Positions 26,716 through 35,501 of a stretch of DNA of 64,000 nucleotides are shown here, one piece after another. The notes beneath the pieces are model-generated. The model saw only the letters and a list, made by a program, of their open reading frames with translations. It did no database searches and was not told the DNA's origin. A program made the position numbers and the translations under genes. Numbering within the stretch: position 1 is the first letter of the stretch; every line of letters begins with the position of its first letter. The DNA comes from Bog-950 sp046329515. GTDB lineage: Bacteria > Bacteroidota > Bacteroidia > Chitinophagales > LD1. The DNA lies in NCBI GenBank assembly GCA_046329515.1, contig JAXLUM010000004.1:310001-374000 (forward strand), in the 5' to 3' direction.

Positions 26716-28533
26716 TTACTCTTTAGGTTTGGTTCCGTAATGGTATTCATAAAGCGAAACAGGCTTACGCAGTTTATCAAGCGTAAGGGTGCATTTCATA
26801 TTGCTTATTGCTTCCTGCCTGTTTGCTGATTTAAAGGCCATGGCTGTACCTCTTAAATGTTCGCGGGGTATGCCGTTATCATAAAGGTACTTTACAATCT
26901 TCATGGCCCGCATCATCTCAGGGCGCAAATAGCGTTTCTTTACTGCATCAGGCTTGGTTTTCTGGTAGGTTGGTATAGAATCAATAAAAGCAAATATTGA
27001 ATCATCGTACGTTTTATTGAATTCTCCCTCATCGGCCCAGCCATTTACCTGCACATAAATGTCAGGATTAAGCTTTAACCAGTGCAATAAATTGCGCAAC
27101 TGTGTTTGATTCTGTTCGCCTTCTATGTCGGTAACATTCTGCCTGTAGGTAAAAATATAGTTATTTACGTTGGCATCCAGTTCAATAAATGTTGTGTCAA
27201 CGCCAAGGTCGGCGCGGTCGGCCTTGCTGATAAATAAAGCGCTGGTGTGTGGGCTTTCCCGCAGGTATTCAATTACAAAACGGCGGGTTTCATCTTCAGT
27301 AACCGACATAATACTGTCGTTAAGCGTACTGAAGTAAGATTCATCCTTAAAAGGCCAGTAGCGAATGGTCCATTCCGGGTAAGTGTTTGAACCGGTTAGG
27401 TAAGCGTATTCCTTCTGAAACTTAACCTTGCCTGCATTAATCATGGTTTGGTTAACCAGGGTTTTATCTAAACGCTGTAATTCGCTAAGAATAAAGTTGT
27501 AAGTCCCCATCAGGTTTTTCTTATCCGGCCTGAATACAACACGGAAAAGGCCGCTAAAGTTGTTGGGTTCGTATTGAAATTGCAGGTAATTACAACCCAT
27601 TTTACGGGCTTTTACCTGTATAAAGTTGTTATAATCATTAAGTATGGCGCTAACCAGGTAGGCGTCATAGGCTAACTCCGGCCCCGAGGCAGTGCCCGGA
27701 AACTGCCAGCATAACTGAAACTCCGGCTGGTCTGTTTCGCCTTCCACCACAAACTGTGTGGAATATAGCATGGGTTTAAAGTCAATAATCTTCGTTATTG
27801 TTTCCGGGTCAAAGTCCGTTCTGAAAACGGTGCGGTAGGTATTCTCAAAATCCTGTTGAAACTGTGCTGTATTTACACTGCCGGCCACGCCAAAAAGAGA
27901 GTTGGCAGCCACATAGTATTTACGGTGAAAGCGGTTTACCGCAGCAGTATCAAGGCGCACGTAGTTGCTTATGTTTCCAGCGCTAATGGCGCGGTCGTAC
28001 CCTGTTCTAAAAACCAATTGCATAAGCTTGGTTTCCAATTGGCGGCGGGGTTCGCCTTTTTGTTTCTCATAAGCGGCGGTAAGCTCTTCAGCCTTAGCCT
28101 TTAATTGCTCAGGGGTTACAAACGTAAAGTATACTGAATCGCGTAAAAGTTGCAGGTAACGCAGCGTTTGTGCGCTGGGGCCCGAAAACTGGAAAACGGT
28201 CTGTTCGCTGGTGGTAAAGGAACTAAAGGCTGTGTTATCCTTGGTAACAGGGCCGGTGCTGCGCTGTAAATAGCTGGTAATACGGTCGGCAATAATGCTT
28301 TGTAAAACGGTAGCTACCCCGCTAATACTGTCATTTTCATATACACTGCCGGTGCGTATGTGCAGGCTAAGTTGGGTGTTTACTGCACCAGGCTGCACCA
28401 TTATTACCGCATTCATGGCATTGGGCAGCTTTATAAAGTGCAGTCCATCGCGCACAGAGGTTTCGGTTTGGCCAAAGGAAAATAAACCGGCCAGCAGCAA
28501 AAGGGGCAGGCATAAACGCTGTAGTAAGCTCAT
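26716..28533 (-). CDS. M16-like zinc-protease homologue without active site, fused to an OmpA-like domain
   Basis: A 605-aa exported protein (signal peptide, FSFGQ). The N-terminal about 450 residues follow the insulinase/M16 layout: LSLHIRTGSVYENDSISG where active enzymes have the zinc site, FHRKYYVAANSLFGVAGSV, and a second M16 half. The HxxEH zinc motif is absent; the equivalent position reads GVATVLQSII (72-81). From about 482 the sequence matches an OmpA-like peptidoglycan-binding domain: NPDIYVQVNGWADEG with the conserved Asp (501) and RAMKIVKYLYDNGI with the conserved Arg (542). It is therefore probably a non-catalytic, wall-bound M16 relative. The fusion is unusual; its role is unknown. 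Confidence 0.78.
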   Translation of the reverse strand: MSLLQRLCLPLLLLAGLFSFGQTETSVRDGLHFIKLPNAMNAVIMVQPGAVNTQLSLHIRTGSVYENDSISGVATVLQSIIADRITSYLQRSTGPVTKDNTAFSSFTTSEQTVFQFSGPSAQTLRYLQLLRDSVYFTFVTPEQLKAKAEELTAAYEKQKGEPRRQLETKLMQLVFRTGYDRAISAGNISNYVRLDTAAVNRFHRKYYVAANSLFGVAGSVNTAQFQQDFENTYRTVFRTDFDPETITKIIDFKPMLYSTQFVVEGETDQPEFQLCWQFPGTASGPELAYDAYLVSAILNDYNNFIQVKARKMGCNYLQFQYEPNNFSGLFRVVFRPDKKNLMGTYNFILSELQRLDKTLVNQTMINAGKVKFQKEYAYLTGSNTYPEWTIRYWPFKDESYFSTLNDSIMSVTEDETRRFVIEYLRESPHTSALFISKADRADLGVDTTFIELDANVNNYIFTYRQNVTDIEGEQNQTQLRNLLHWLKLNPDIYVQVNGWADEGEFNKTYDDSIFAFIDSIPTYQKTKPDAVKKRYLRPEMMRAMKIVKYLYDNGIPREHLRGTAMAFKSANRQEAISNMKCTLTLDKLRKPVSLYEYHYGTKPKE

Positions 28534-28598
28534 TGCGCAAATTTTGGAAATACAATTCTTTCTTTCAAATTTGTTGTGCTATAAAAGCCATGCATGAT

Positions 28599-28799
28599 AT
28601 GAAGAAACTAATTGCTATCCTAATTATTGGCGCTGCTGTTACTGTGCAGTTTTCATCCTGCACTAAATGCTATACGTGCGATTTCGGTAACGGCGATGTG
28701 CGCGACTTTTGCCCAAAGGACTTTCCTGATAAGGGCCAAGGACTGAAAATGACCATTGACGCCTACGAAGAGCAGGGCTACAAATGCTCAGCTAAGTAA
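28599..28799 (+). CDS. Small cysteine-rich lipoprotein
   Basis: A 66-aa product: lipoprotein signal (MKKLIAILIIG, lipobox FSSC) followed by a compact domain with five further Cys-containing positions (CTKCYTC, DFCPKDFP, GYKCSAK). The mature chain is only about 45 residues, with Cys spacing that suggests disulfide or metal pairing. I do not recognise a family. The ATG at 28599 gives the best signal; an in-frame ATG at 28590 would add three residues. It is divergent from the M16-like gene and followed by a strong terminator, so it is its own unit. Confidence 0.7.
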   Translation: MKKLIAILIIGAAVTVQFSSCTKCYTCDFGNGDVRDFCPKDFPDKGQGLKMTIDAYEEQGYKCSAK

Positions 28800-28813
28800 G
28801 CTTACTATGAAAT

Positions 28814-28853
28814 AAAAAAATGGGCCTCCGGTTAACCGGAGGCCCATTTTTTT
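28814..28853. terminator. Strong bidirectional terminator
   Basis: A long perfect stem (aaaaaaaTGGGCCTCCGG with its complement, 28814-28831 and 28836-28853) and a TTAA loop with flanking A and T runs. It lies between the convergent small lipoprotein gene and the T9SS cargo gene. Confidence 0.9.
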
Positions 28854-28870
28854 ATAGGATGTGCCTGTTA

Positions 28871-30796
28871 TTAACGGGTATATACAAACTTCTTCATTGC
28901 TTTTACGCCTTCTGAAGTTATGCGCACGTAATAAACCCCTTGGGCCAGCTTGTCCAGGTTAAATTTCTCAACATTATTGCCTGTAGCTTTTCTGCTTATC
29001 ACAGTTTCGCCAATAGTGTTTATTATTTCAATTTGGGCGTTATTGCTCAGCTCCCGGCTCAGCATAACGTTAATGGCGCTGTTGGTAGGGTTAGGGTAAA
29101 CCGCTACTTCAGCTGAAGCGTCAATATCGTTAATGCCGGAAATGGTAACAGTATGGCAAACGCTGTCAGTACCTGCAAGGTTAGTTACAGTTAAACAAAT
29201 AGTGTAAGTGCCCGGTGTAGTATAGGTGTGGGTGCCCGGGTTTTGGCCGGTTGATGATTGACCATCGCCCCAACTCCAGCTCCAGTCAGTAATTAACTCA
29301 GTTGAACCATCACTTACCGAAACGGTTGAACCGTTCATGCTTGAAGTAAATACAGCATCTGGTCCTGCAAGTTCTGATATAGTAACGTCATCCACATCAA
29401 GGAACCATTCGTTAGCATCGCTGTAGCAATGGAAACCTACGTAGTAAATACCACTGGTAGATGGTTTAAAGGCAGCCAATCTTTCTTCGTAGCTGGTGTT
29501 TTGCTGTAAACCGAAATCGTAAATATTTTGTGTCATACCTGCACCGCTTTTGGTTGTGCCGGCTTTTAGTTCCAGTTTTTCAGGGTATAAACCGTTGTTA
29601 TCCTGGCCCACTTCATCAAAAAAGTCCACCTTGTAAGCTTTGCTTGAACTTAATTGTAAGCAAGGGCTGAACAACCAATCGTTTGCCGGTGTAGTGCCAT
29701 CAGGGTTCCAATCGGTGCGGAAGTGAACAGTACCAATATTAGGTGAAGCGGCTGATAAATGCCATGAAGCGCCATCGTTGTTAGAATCTTCGTTAGTCCA
29801 TGATAAAGCGCTAACATCATTACCAATTCCCGGAATTTCAAAGCTTGTTGTGTAAGCTGTTGAAGGATTGATAGGGTCTGCAGAAATAGCGTTGGTAAAT
29901 GCCGAATCGTTAGTGGCAACAGTATCGCCGGCTAACTGAACCCATGCAGTAATATTATAAATGTTTGCAGCGCTGAAATCAGCCGTGGTGCTGAAGTTAT
30001 AAGTATAAGCAGTATCGTAACCAAGCGGAGAAGGCAAATGTACTTTCTCAGCAACTACAGTTCCGCCATTTACCTGGTAATAGGCCATAACAGAGTCAAT
30101 GGAAGTAAGGCCCTTGTTGCGGAAGGTGATGGAAATTGGTTCAGAGTTAGAAAGGTTACAACCATTGGTTAATGTTGCACCTGCTTCGTCGGCCTGTACT
30201 TCAAAAGTTGATGGAGTAAACAATCTAACATCGTCAACAAACCACCAGTAGTCATAAGCGCCTTTCCAGTCAAAGCGGATATAGAAGCTATCGCTGCCTG
30301 CTGCAATGGAAGTAAGGTTTACTTCTACAAAATTAGGGTTAGCAGTTGTTTGGTTGGTGCCCAGGCCTGCCGCCGGGTTGTGCACCATGGTCCAGTTTAC
30401 TGAATCAGTACTTACATAAACACGAGGGGTATCAGCCTGGTATTTGCCAAAAAGTTCAACAAAGCTAAGCACCACATTTGAAGCCGCACTGCAGTCAATG
30501 TTTTTTGAAGTAATTACCGTGTGCTCAGGTGTGTTGCCGCTTTGGTCGCCATCGGCATCGCTATCGGCTAATATGTTGCCGTTAGAGGCGCCCGGGTAAT
30601 CAAAAGTGCCCGCTGCCTGCCCGGCAGAGGTGTTAGTGGCATTGTGGTGCCATACCACGTTGCTGGTTGATAAATTAGTGATTGTCCAATTAGGCAAAGC
30701 TGCATTGGAAAAATCATCAGAGAAAATCGTCTGCGCTCCGGCCTGCATAGTGCCCAGCAGTAGTAAGGAGCTTAAACCGAGTAAAATTCTTTTCAT
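28871..30796 (-). CDS. Secreted multidomain adhesin-like protein with PKD and T9SS sorting domains
   Basis: A 641-aa surface or secreted protein. In order: signal peptide (about 21 residues, AGAQ), a jelly-roll domain of the choice-of-anchor J/MAM kind (24-190), a CARDB-like Ig domain (about 205-300), a second jelly-roll (about 310-470), one PKD domain (WSWGDGQSSTGQNPGTHTY, about 490-555) and a T9SS type A sorting domain (VAVYPNPTNSAINV to VKAMKKFVYTR). There are no catalytic motifs, so binding or adhesion is inferred. Confidence 0.87.
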   Translation of the reverse strand: MKRILLGLSSLLLLGTMQAGAQTIFSDDFSNAALPNWTITNLSTSNVVWHHNATNTSAGQAAGTFDYPGASNGNILADSDADGDQSGNTPEHTVITSKNIDCSAASNVVLSFVELFGKYQADTPRVYVSTDSVNWTMVHNPAAGLGTNQTTANPNFVEVNLTSIAAGSDSFYIRFDWKGAYDYWWFVDDVRLFTPSTFEVQADEAGATLTNGCNLSNSEPISITFRNKGLTSIDSVMAYYQVNGGTVVAEKVHLPSPLGYDTAYTYNFSTTADFSAANIYNITAWVQLAGDTVATNDSAFTNAISADPINPSTAYTTSFEIPGIGNDVSALSWTNEDSNNDGASWHLSAASPNIGTVHFRTDWNPDGTTPANDWLFSPCLQLSSSKAYKVDFFDEVGQDNNGLYPEKLELKAGTTKSGAGMTQNIYDFGLQQNTSYEERLAAFKPSTSGIYYVGFHCYSDANEWFLDVDDVTISELAGPDAVFTSSMNGSTVSVSDGSTELITDWSWSWGDGQSSTGQNPGTHTYTTPGTYTICLTVTNLAGTDSVCHTVTISGINDIDASAEVAVYPNPTNSAINVMLSRELSNNAQIEIINTIGETVISRKATGNNVEKFNLDKLAQGVYYVRITSEGVKAMKKFVYTR

Positions 30797-30899
30797 TGCG
30801 TTGGTTTTAGGTCAGGAAAAATAGATGGTGAAGTTAAGGAATATTTAAGACGCAGGCAGTGGATTTCCTGTATTCCATTGTCACAGTTTCGTCAAAATG

Positions 30900-31703
30900 T
30901 TATTTTTTGAATTGCTCTAAAGCTTTTTTTACACTGCCGTTTTTCAGTAACAGGTCTTTGGCTTCCGCGTGCTCCAGGCCGGTACTGTCCATTATCATTT
31001 TTGTACCACGCTCAATTAATTTAACGTTACTTAGTTGCATATGTACCATGCGGTTGTCTTCCACCCGCCCAATCTTAATCATTACCGCAGTTGAAATCAT
31101 ATTCAGTACCAACTTTTGCGCGGTACCTGCTTTCATACGTGTGCTGCCGGTAACAAATTCAGGCCCCACAACTACTTCAATAGGGTAATCTGCCTCTTTA
31201 GCTACAGCGGTATCGGGGTTGCAGGTAATGCAGGCGGTAGTAATATTGTGTTTGCGGCATTCCTGTAGGGCGCCAATTACATAGGGTGTTCTGCCTGAAG
31301 CGGCAATGCCTACTACAACATCATTAAAGTGAATGTTATGGGACTGCAAATCTTTCCAGCCTTGTTCGGTGCTGTCTTCAGCAAACTCAACAGCCTTACG
31401 TATGGCGCTGTCTCCCCCAGCAATAAGGCCTATCACCAAACCATGTGGCACGCCATAAGTAGGAGGGCATTCACTGGCATCCAATATTCCTAAACGGCCG
31501 CTGGTGCCTGCCCCTAAATAAAACAATCGCCCACCGGCCAGCATTTTATCCGCAACAATGTCAACCAGTTTTTCAATTTGGGGTATAGCCTTATTAACGG
31601 CTTCCGCCACCTTGCGGTCCTCATTATTCATGTTGGTGAGCAACTCATTCGTGCTCATCTTTTCTAAATGGCGGTAATGCGAAGCCGACTCAGTTACTTT
31701 CAT
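30900..31703 (-). CDS. murQ: N-acetylmuramic acid 6-phosphate etherase
   Basis: Cleaves the lactyl ether of MurNAc-6-phosphate to GlcNAc-6-phosphate and lactate in cell-wall recycling. The 267-aa SIS-domain protein shows GGRLFYLGAGTSGRLGILDA (sugar-phosphate loop), SECPPTYG with the catalytic Glu, AEDSTEQGW with the second Glu, and the FVTGSTRMKAGTAQKLVLN signature. It is shorter than the E. coli enzyme (298 aa) at the C-terminus, which is common in this phylum. No kinase or muropeptide transporter is beside it. Confidence 0.94.
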   Translation of the reverse strand: MKVTESASHYRHLEKMSTNELLTNMNNEDRKVAEAVNKAIPQIEKLVDIVADKMLAGGRLFYLGAGTSGRLGILDASECPPTYGVPHGLVIGLIAGGDSAIRKAVEFAEDSTEQGWKDLQSHNIHFNDVVVGIAASGRTPYVIGALQECRKHNITTACITCNPDTAVAKEADYPIEVVVGPEFVTGSTRMKAGTAQKLVLNMISTAVMIKIGRVEDNRMVHMQLSNVKLIERGTKMIMDSTGLEHAEAKDLLLKNGSVKKALEQFKK

Positions 31704-31749
31704 AACTGCAAGTTGATAAAAAGCAATCAGCTTTAAAACTCAACGGTGT

Positions 31750-34140
31750 CTAATTTGTTTTAATCAGCTTAATGGTTTGCGTATCGCCATTAGCTGCTTT
31801 TAAACGCAGGAAGTAAAGCCCTTCAGCCAAACCTTCACCAAAACGCAGCATTGCTGCGGGCTGTGTCATTCGCGTGGCAAATACTTTTTGCCCCAGGTTA
31901 TTTACCATTTCTAGTTCGCATGTGGTATGCAGGTTCGCCAAATCAACCATTACCTCATTGGTAAACGGATTAGGATATGCTTTAAATAAAACGTGCTGTA
32001 GTCCTGCTTCCGCTATTCCTGTTGTGTCCTCAGTGCTTAATGAATCAACTACCACAAACAAATCTACGCCCGCTTCCACAAGGTGGCCCGGGTTGGTATC
32101 CTCCGCTTTAAACTCAATGCGCATATTAATAGCAGGGAACATAAAATCCTTAACACGTAAATCAACATGCTTCCACTGGCTTTGGTCTGCATCGCTTGCA
32201 TCTACCTTATATACCACCATAGTATCAAAGCCATTGCTTAAAGTTACCTGGAAGGTATCATTAGGGTTGCCTGAACCGCCATCGTTAAAGAACCAGCGGT
32301 AGAAGCTTATGTGTGGGTCGTTATACTGCGAAAGGTTGAATAAAGGGGAACGCAGAATAGTGTAACCATTATCTACATCATCATCGCCTGCGGCACCGCC
32401 ACCATTTCCGGTTACATAAGCATTAAGGCCGTAATCGCCGCTTACATCAGCACCGGCATTACTTGGCGTTCCCTGAAAATCCGTACCTACCGGTTCACCA
32501 CGCTGCCATGAGCCCTTGCTTGCTGTTGTAACAATGGTCCAGCCATAGTCCATTATAAAATCATCGTAATAGCCATTAGCAATAGGTATTATAACGGTAT
32601 CGCTACTGGTGTTTATGTTTTTGTTAATATGTGCAGTTTTCTTGCCCCAACGGCCTGCATAAAAATCATACTTGCCCTGCACAAAATCGCAGTAAACGTA
32701 TTGCGCATTGGTGTTGGTAGCCACCTCCTGAAAGGTATTACCTGCTGAGTCCTGTATCAATACGCGCACAAAAGGCAGGTCAGCCCCTGTTAAGGAATCA
32801 ACAGTTTTAATAACCAATTGCGCGGTAGAAATGGGCACCAGATCAACGCTAAGGTTCGTTAGTATTCCATTCTGTAAATGCACGTTGTTAATCTCTTTGG
32901 TTTGGTAACCGCTTTTGGTAAAACGTATGGTATAAGTGCCGCTATCGGCAGTGCCAAAGGAATAAACACCAAGCACGTTGCTGTAATCCTGCACGGTGTC
33001 CTGCACAATTTCAATCTGAACGTTGTTCAGCAAAGTATTGCAAATAGAGTCTTTCACTACACCCTCTAAATAGCAGGCGCGCTTATAGGTTGGTTTTACA
33101 ATCCAAAGGCCCGTTTCTATGTCTGATATAATAATGTTGCCTGAAGGCAGATAAGGCCAAACGCCCCATGCGCCGTTAAATCCATCACCCGAAAAGCTGG
33201 GTGACGAATCAAAGTTGCCCACCTCTATCAAATTGTTCTTACGCGTAACATCATGTATGCTTATGCCATAAGTGTAGTAAGAAGTTATGCTGTAGTTATT
33301 TTTAAAGTAAGTGTTATGTATAATGGTATTGCTTCCCGGGTCAACCTGTGTGCGGTTGGTTTCAGTAATGTTATTAAAGTCGCTTACATCGTAACACGTA
33401 AGGTAGCTGTTTGATTTTTCATCAGTAGTAAACAGGTAACGGTTGTCGTCACTCAACCAGCAATTGTGCGAAAAGTTAAGTGGCGTATTCCACTGCGCCA
33501 AGGTGCTGGCACTGCTATTTGCGTTGTTTTTGTTGCTAACGTCCACAACTTTCACAAAACCATCATTAATACAAGCTGCCCACATCGTATCATTCCGCAC
33601 AAAACAGTCGTGAACGTAGTTGGTAGTAAAACTGCCAATGTATGGCGGGTTCCATAAGTTGCTGTCCAGGTCTAAAAATAATTGGCCTTTATCTGTACCG
33701 TTTACATAAGCAATACCGTTCTCATCAATAAATATAGTGTGCGAGGTGCTCATACCATGCGGGTTTACCGTGTGGTACTGTATGCTATCGGGCAGGTAAT
33801 TAAGGTTTACTACTACCAGGCCGCTTTGTTGTTCAGTAGTTACATAAGCGTAGCCTTTATACTCGCGCACTTCGCGCCACAAACCGTTAACACCGGTGGC
33901 GCCGGGCACTAAAAATAATTGGGTAGGTGTAGTGGGGTCTGTTATATCTACAATAGAAAGGCCCTGTGTAGTTCCTACAAGGGCGTATTCGTTACCGCTG
34001 GTATCAGCATAACCGGTTAGGTTGCTGCATTCCACATTACCACCATAAGGCAGGTGCCCTAATAACTGAATGTTTTTTTGCGCAATAGTGTAAAGCGATA
34101 AAAACAGAACGGGCAGGAGTAGGAGTTTTTTCATACGCAC
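31750..34140 (-). CDS. Choice-of-anchor B family secreted protein with T9SS sorting domain
   Basis: A 796-aa secreted protein: signal peptide (about 20 residues, TIAQ), a beta-propeller-like choice-of-anchor B domain of about 350 residues (TQGLSIVDITDPTTPTQLF, GYAYVTTEQQSGLVVVN, YRYLFTTDEKS-type blades), a carboxypeptidase-regulatory/CNA-B-like repeat (LLNNVQIEIVQD ... YQTKEINNVHLQ), a jelly-roll segment and a T9SS type A domain (FKAYPNPFTNEVMVDL to TQTIKLIKTN). Function unknown beyond surface localisation. Confidence 0.85.
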   Translation of the reverse strand: MRMKKLLLLPVLFLSLYTIAQKNIQLLGHLPYGGNVECSNLTGYADTSGNEYALVGTTQGLSIVDITDPTTPTQLFLVPGATGVNGLWREVREYKGYAYVTTEQQSGLVVVNLNYLPDSIQYHTVNPHGMSTSHTIFIDENGIAYVNGTDKGQLFLDLDSNLWNPPYIGSFTTNYVHDCFVRNDTMWAACINDGFVKVVDVSNKNNANSSASTLAQWNTPLNFSHNCWLSDDNRYLFTTDEKSNSYLTCYDVSDFNNITETNRTQVDPGSNTIIHNTYFKNNYSITSYYTYGISIHDVTRKNNLIEVGNFDSSPSFSGDGFNGAWGVWPYLPSGNIIISDIETGLWIVKPTYKRACYLEGVVKDSICNTLLNNVQIEIVQDTVQDYSNVLGVYSFGTADSGTYTIRFTKSGYQTKEINNVHLQNGILTNLSVDLVPISTAQLVIKTVDSLTGADLPFVRVLIQDSAGNTFQEVATNTNAQYVYCDFVQGKYDFYAGRWGKKTAHINKNINTSSDTVIIPIANGYYDDFIMDYGWTIVTTASKGSWQRGEPVGTDFQGTPSNAGADVSGDYGLNAYVTGNGGGAAGDDDVDNGYTILRSPLFNLSQYNDPHISFYRWFFNDGGSGNPNDTFQVTLSNGFDTMVVYKVDASDADQSQWKHVDLRVKDFMFPAINMRIEFKAEDTNPGHLVEAGVDLFVVVDSLSTEDTTGIAEAGLQHVLFKAYPNPFTNEVMVDLANLHTTCELEMVNNLGQKVFATRMTQPAAMLRFGEGLAEGLYFLRLKAANGDTQTIKLIKTN

Positions 34141-34228
34141 ATTTGTGGACGTGAAAATAGATTTTCCTGAAAGAAAAGAAGCTTTGTTTTAGCTTATCCT
34201 TTCCGGCCTAACAAGATGTTAAAGGAGG

Positions 34229-35470
34229 CTAGAATACGCGCCTTAACTGGTAATCTACCACGCGGTAAATATTCACGTGCCGGTTTTCGTAGAAGTTAAC
34301 GGGGGCCACTGTTTCAGATAGCGCTGAAGGAAGGCTTGAAGCCGCTTTGTTATAGTTTTTGCCAATATCAAAAGTATATCCCGCCCCTCTATAGCGTTGG
34401 GTAGCTATGCCGGCTAAAAAGTCTTTGCCGTTTTCATTAACCGCATCCAGTAAAAAATTGGCTACATCAAAGCCCAGGTATGCTTCGCGCGAGGGGTTAT
34501 GGGCATAAAGGTTGTTATAAGCAGTTATAAAATCCCTGGTTTCCGTGCGGAAAGTATCAGCATAAAACGGGTCTGAAATTCTGGTTTGATAATCGTTTAC
34601 ATAGTCCAACCGCAATATATCCCCGTTAAGCCAGGTAGGCATGCCATAAGCTACAATATCATACTTATCGCGCAGGCTGTATAAAACCCTGAAGTTGCCG
34701 TTCACAAAGCTTTCCTCAAACGAGGTTATTATCCATACATTCTTTTTACCGGCTTTTAACTGCTCGCTGGCCGTTGTTTTCTTGCCGTTAACCATCATGG
34801 TGCTGGTATTAAGCAACACAGGGGTAAATTTTGTTGTAGCTGTTTTATTGTAGTCCTTAAACAGGGAATCAAACCGTGCAGCAACGGATTTATCCTGCGC
34901 CTGATTGGACGTGTATATTATGATGTTGGCTCCGGGAAAGGAATCAACAATAGAAAGGAACATATTATCTACATGCGAATCAATGGTTGGCGCCAGTTTA
35001 ATATGGTAAGGATTATCAGCGGTTAAACTCTTAGAAGGAGAGAAGGGCTGAACATTGATTATCTTGTTCTGCTTACAAAAATCAGCTACGGTTTTAGCGG
35101 TAGCCGTATTCATGGCGCCAATAATTACATCCATGCTTTTCAGCTCGGGCTTCTTTAATATTACTTTGGTAACAGAGTCACTGTTCCAGCAATCGTAGGC
35201 GTATAGTTCAATTTTAAAGCTATCGTTACGGCTTTCTAACGATTGTAAAAGACCCTCATAAAAATCAAGAGAGGCAATAGCATCCTCATTTATTTTTATT
35301 TTATGCGCTGTTACTACATCATGTGCCGTTTTAATTTCTTCAATACGGTTAGCAGTAGTATAAGTTTGAAAAGGCAGTATTAAGCCAATTTTATAAGTGC
35401 CCGGTTTTACAACCTGCGTATTGCCCGCCAGTGTAAGTAGTAACAGTAAAACTGCAAATAGGTGCTTCAT
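34229..35470 (-). CDS. Periplasmic type 1 binding protein (LivJ/LpoA-like)
   Basis: A 413-aa exported protein (signal peptide, about 18 residues) with a type 1 periplasmic-binding fold: YKIGLILPFQ at the start, ALASLDFYEGLLQ-like helix, DVIIGAMNTATAKTVADFC, IINVQPFSPS, a middle GANIIIYTSNQAQD strand and a YLGFDVANFLLDAV helix. No ABC permease or ATPase genes are near, so it is probably not a transporter component; related stand-alone proteins act as peptidoglycan-synthase activators. In related genomes I recall a PBP1 plus LysM protein in this position by guaA; here LysM is absent. It starts 32 bases after the guaA stop. Confidence 0.75.
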   Translation of the reverse strand: MKHLFAVLLLLLTLAGNTQVVKPGTYKIGLILPFQTYTTANRIEEIKTAHDVVTAHKIKINEDAIASLDFYEGLLQSLESRNDSFKIELYAYDCWNSDSVTKVILKKPELKSMDVIIGAMNTATAKTVADFCKQNKIINVQPFSPSKSLTADNPYHIKLAPTIDSHVDNMFLSIVDSFPGANIIIYTSNQAQDKSVAARFDSLFKDYNKTATTKFTPVLLNTSTMMVNGKKTTASEQLKAGKKNVWIITSFEESFVNGNFRVLYSLRDKYDIVAYGMPTWLNGDILRLDYVNDYQTRISDPFYADTFRTETRDFITAYNNLYAHNPSREAYLGFDVANFLLDAVNENGKDFLAGIATQRYRGAGYTFDIGKNYNKAASSLPSALSETVAPVNFYENRHVNIYRVVDYQLRRVF

Positions 35471-35501
35471 TCGTTATGTTGTAAGGAATAGATAACAAAT
35501 A

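Noticed and set aside
26716..28533. Active M16 zinc protease
   Set aside because: No HxxEH motif is present at the expected position, so I call it a non-catalytic relative.
34229..35470. Amino-acid ABC transporter component
   Set aside because: No permease or ATPase gene lies nearby on either strand, so only the binding fold is claimed.
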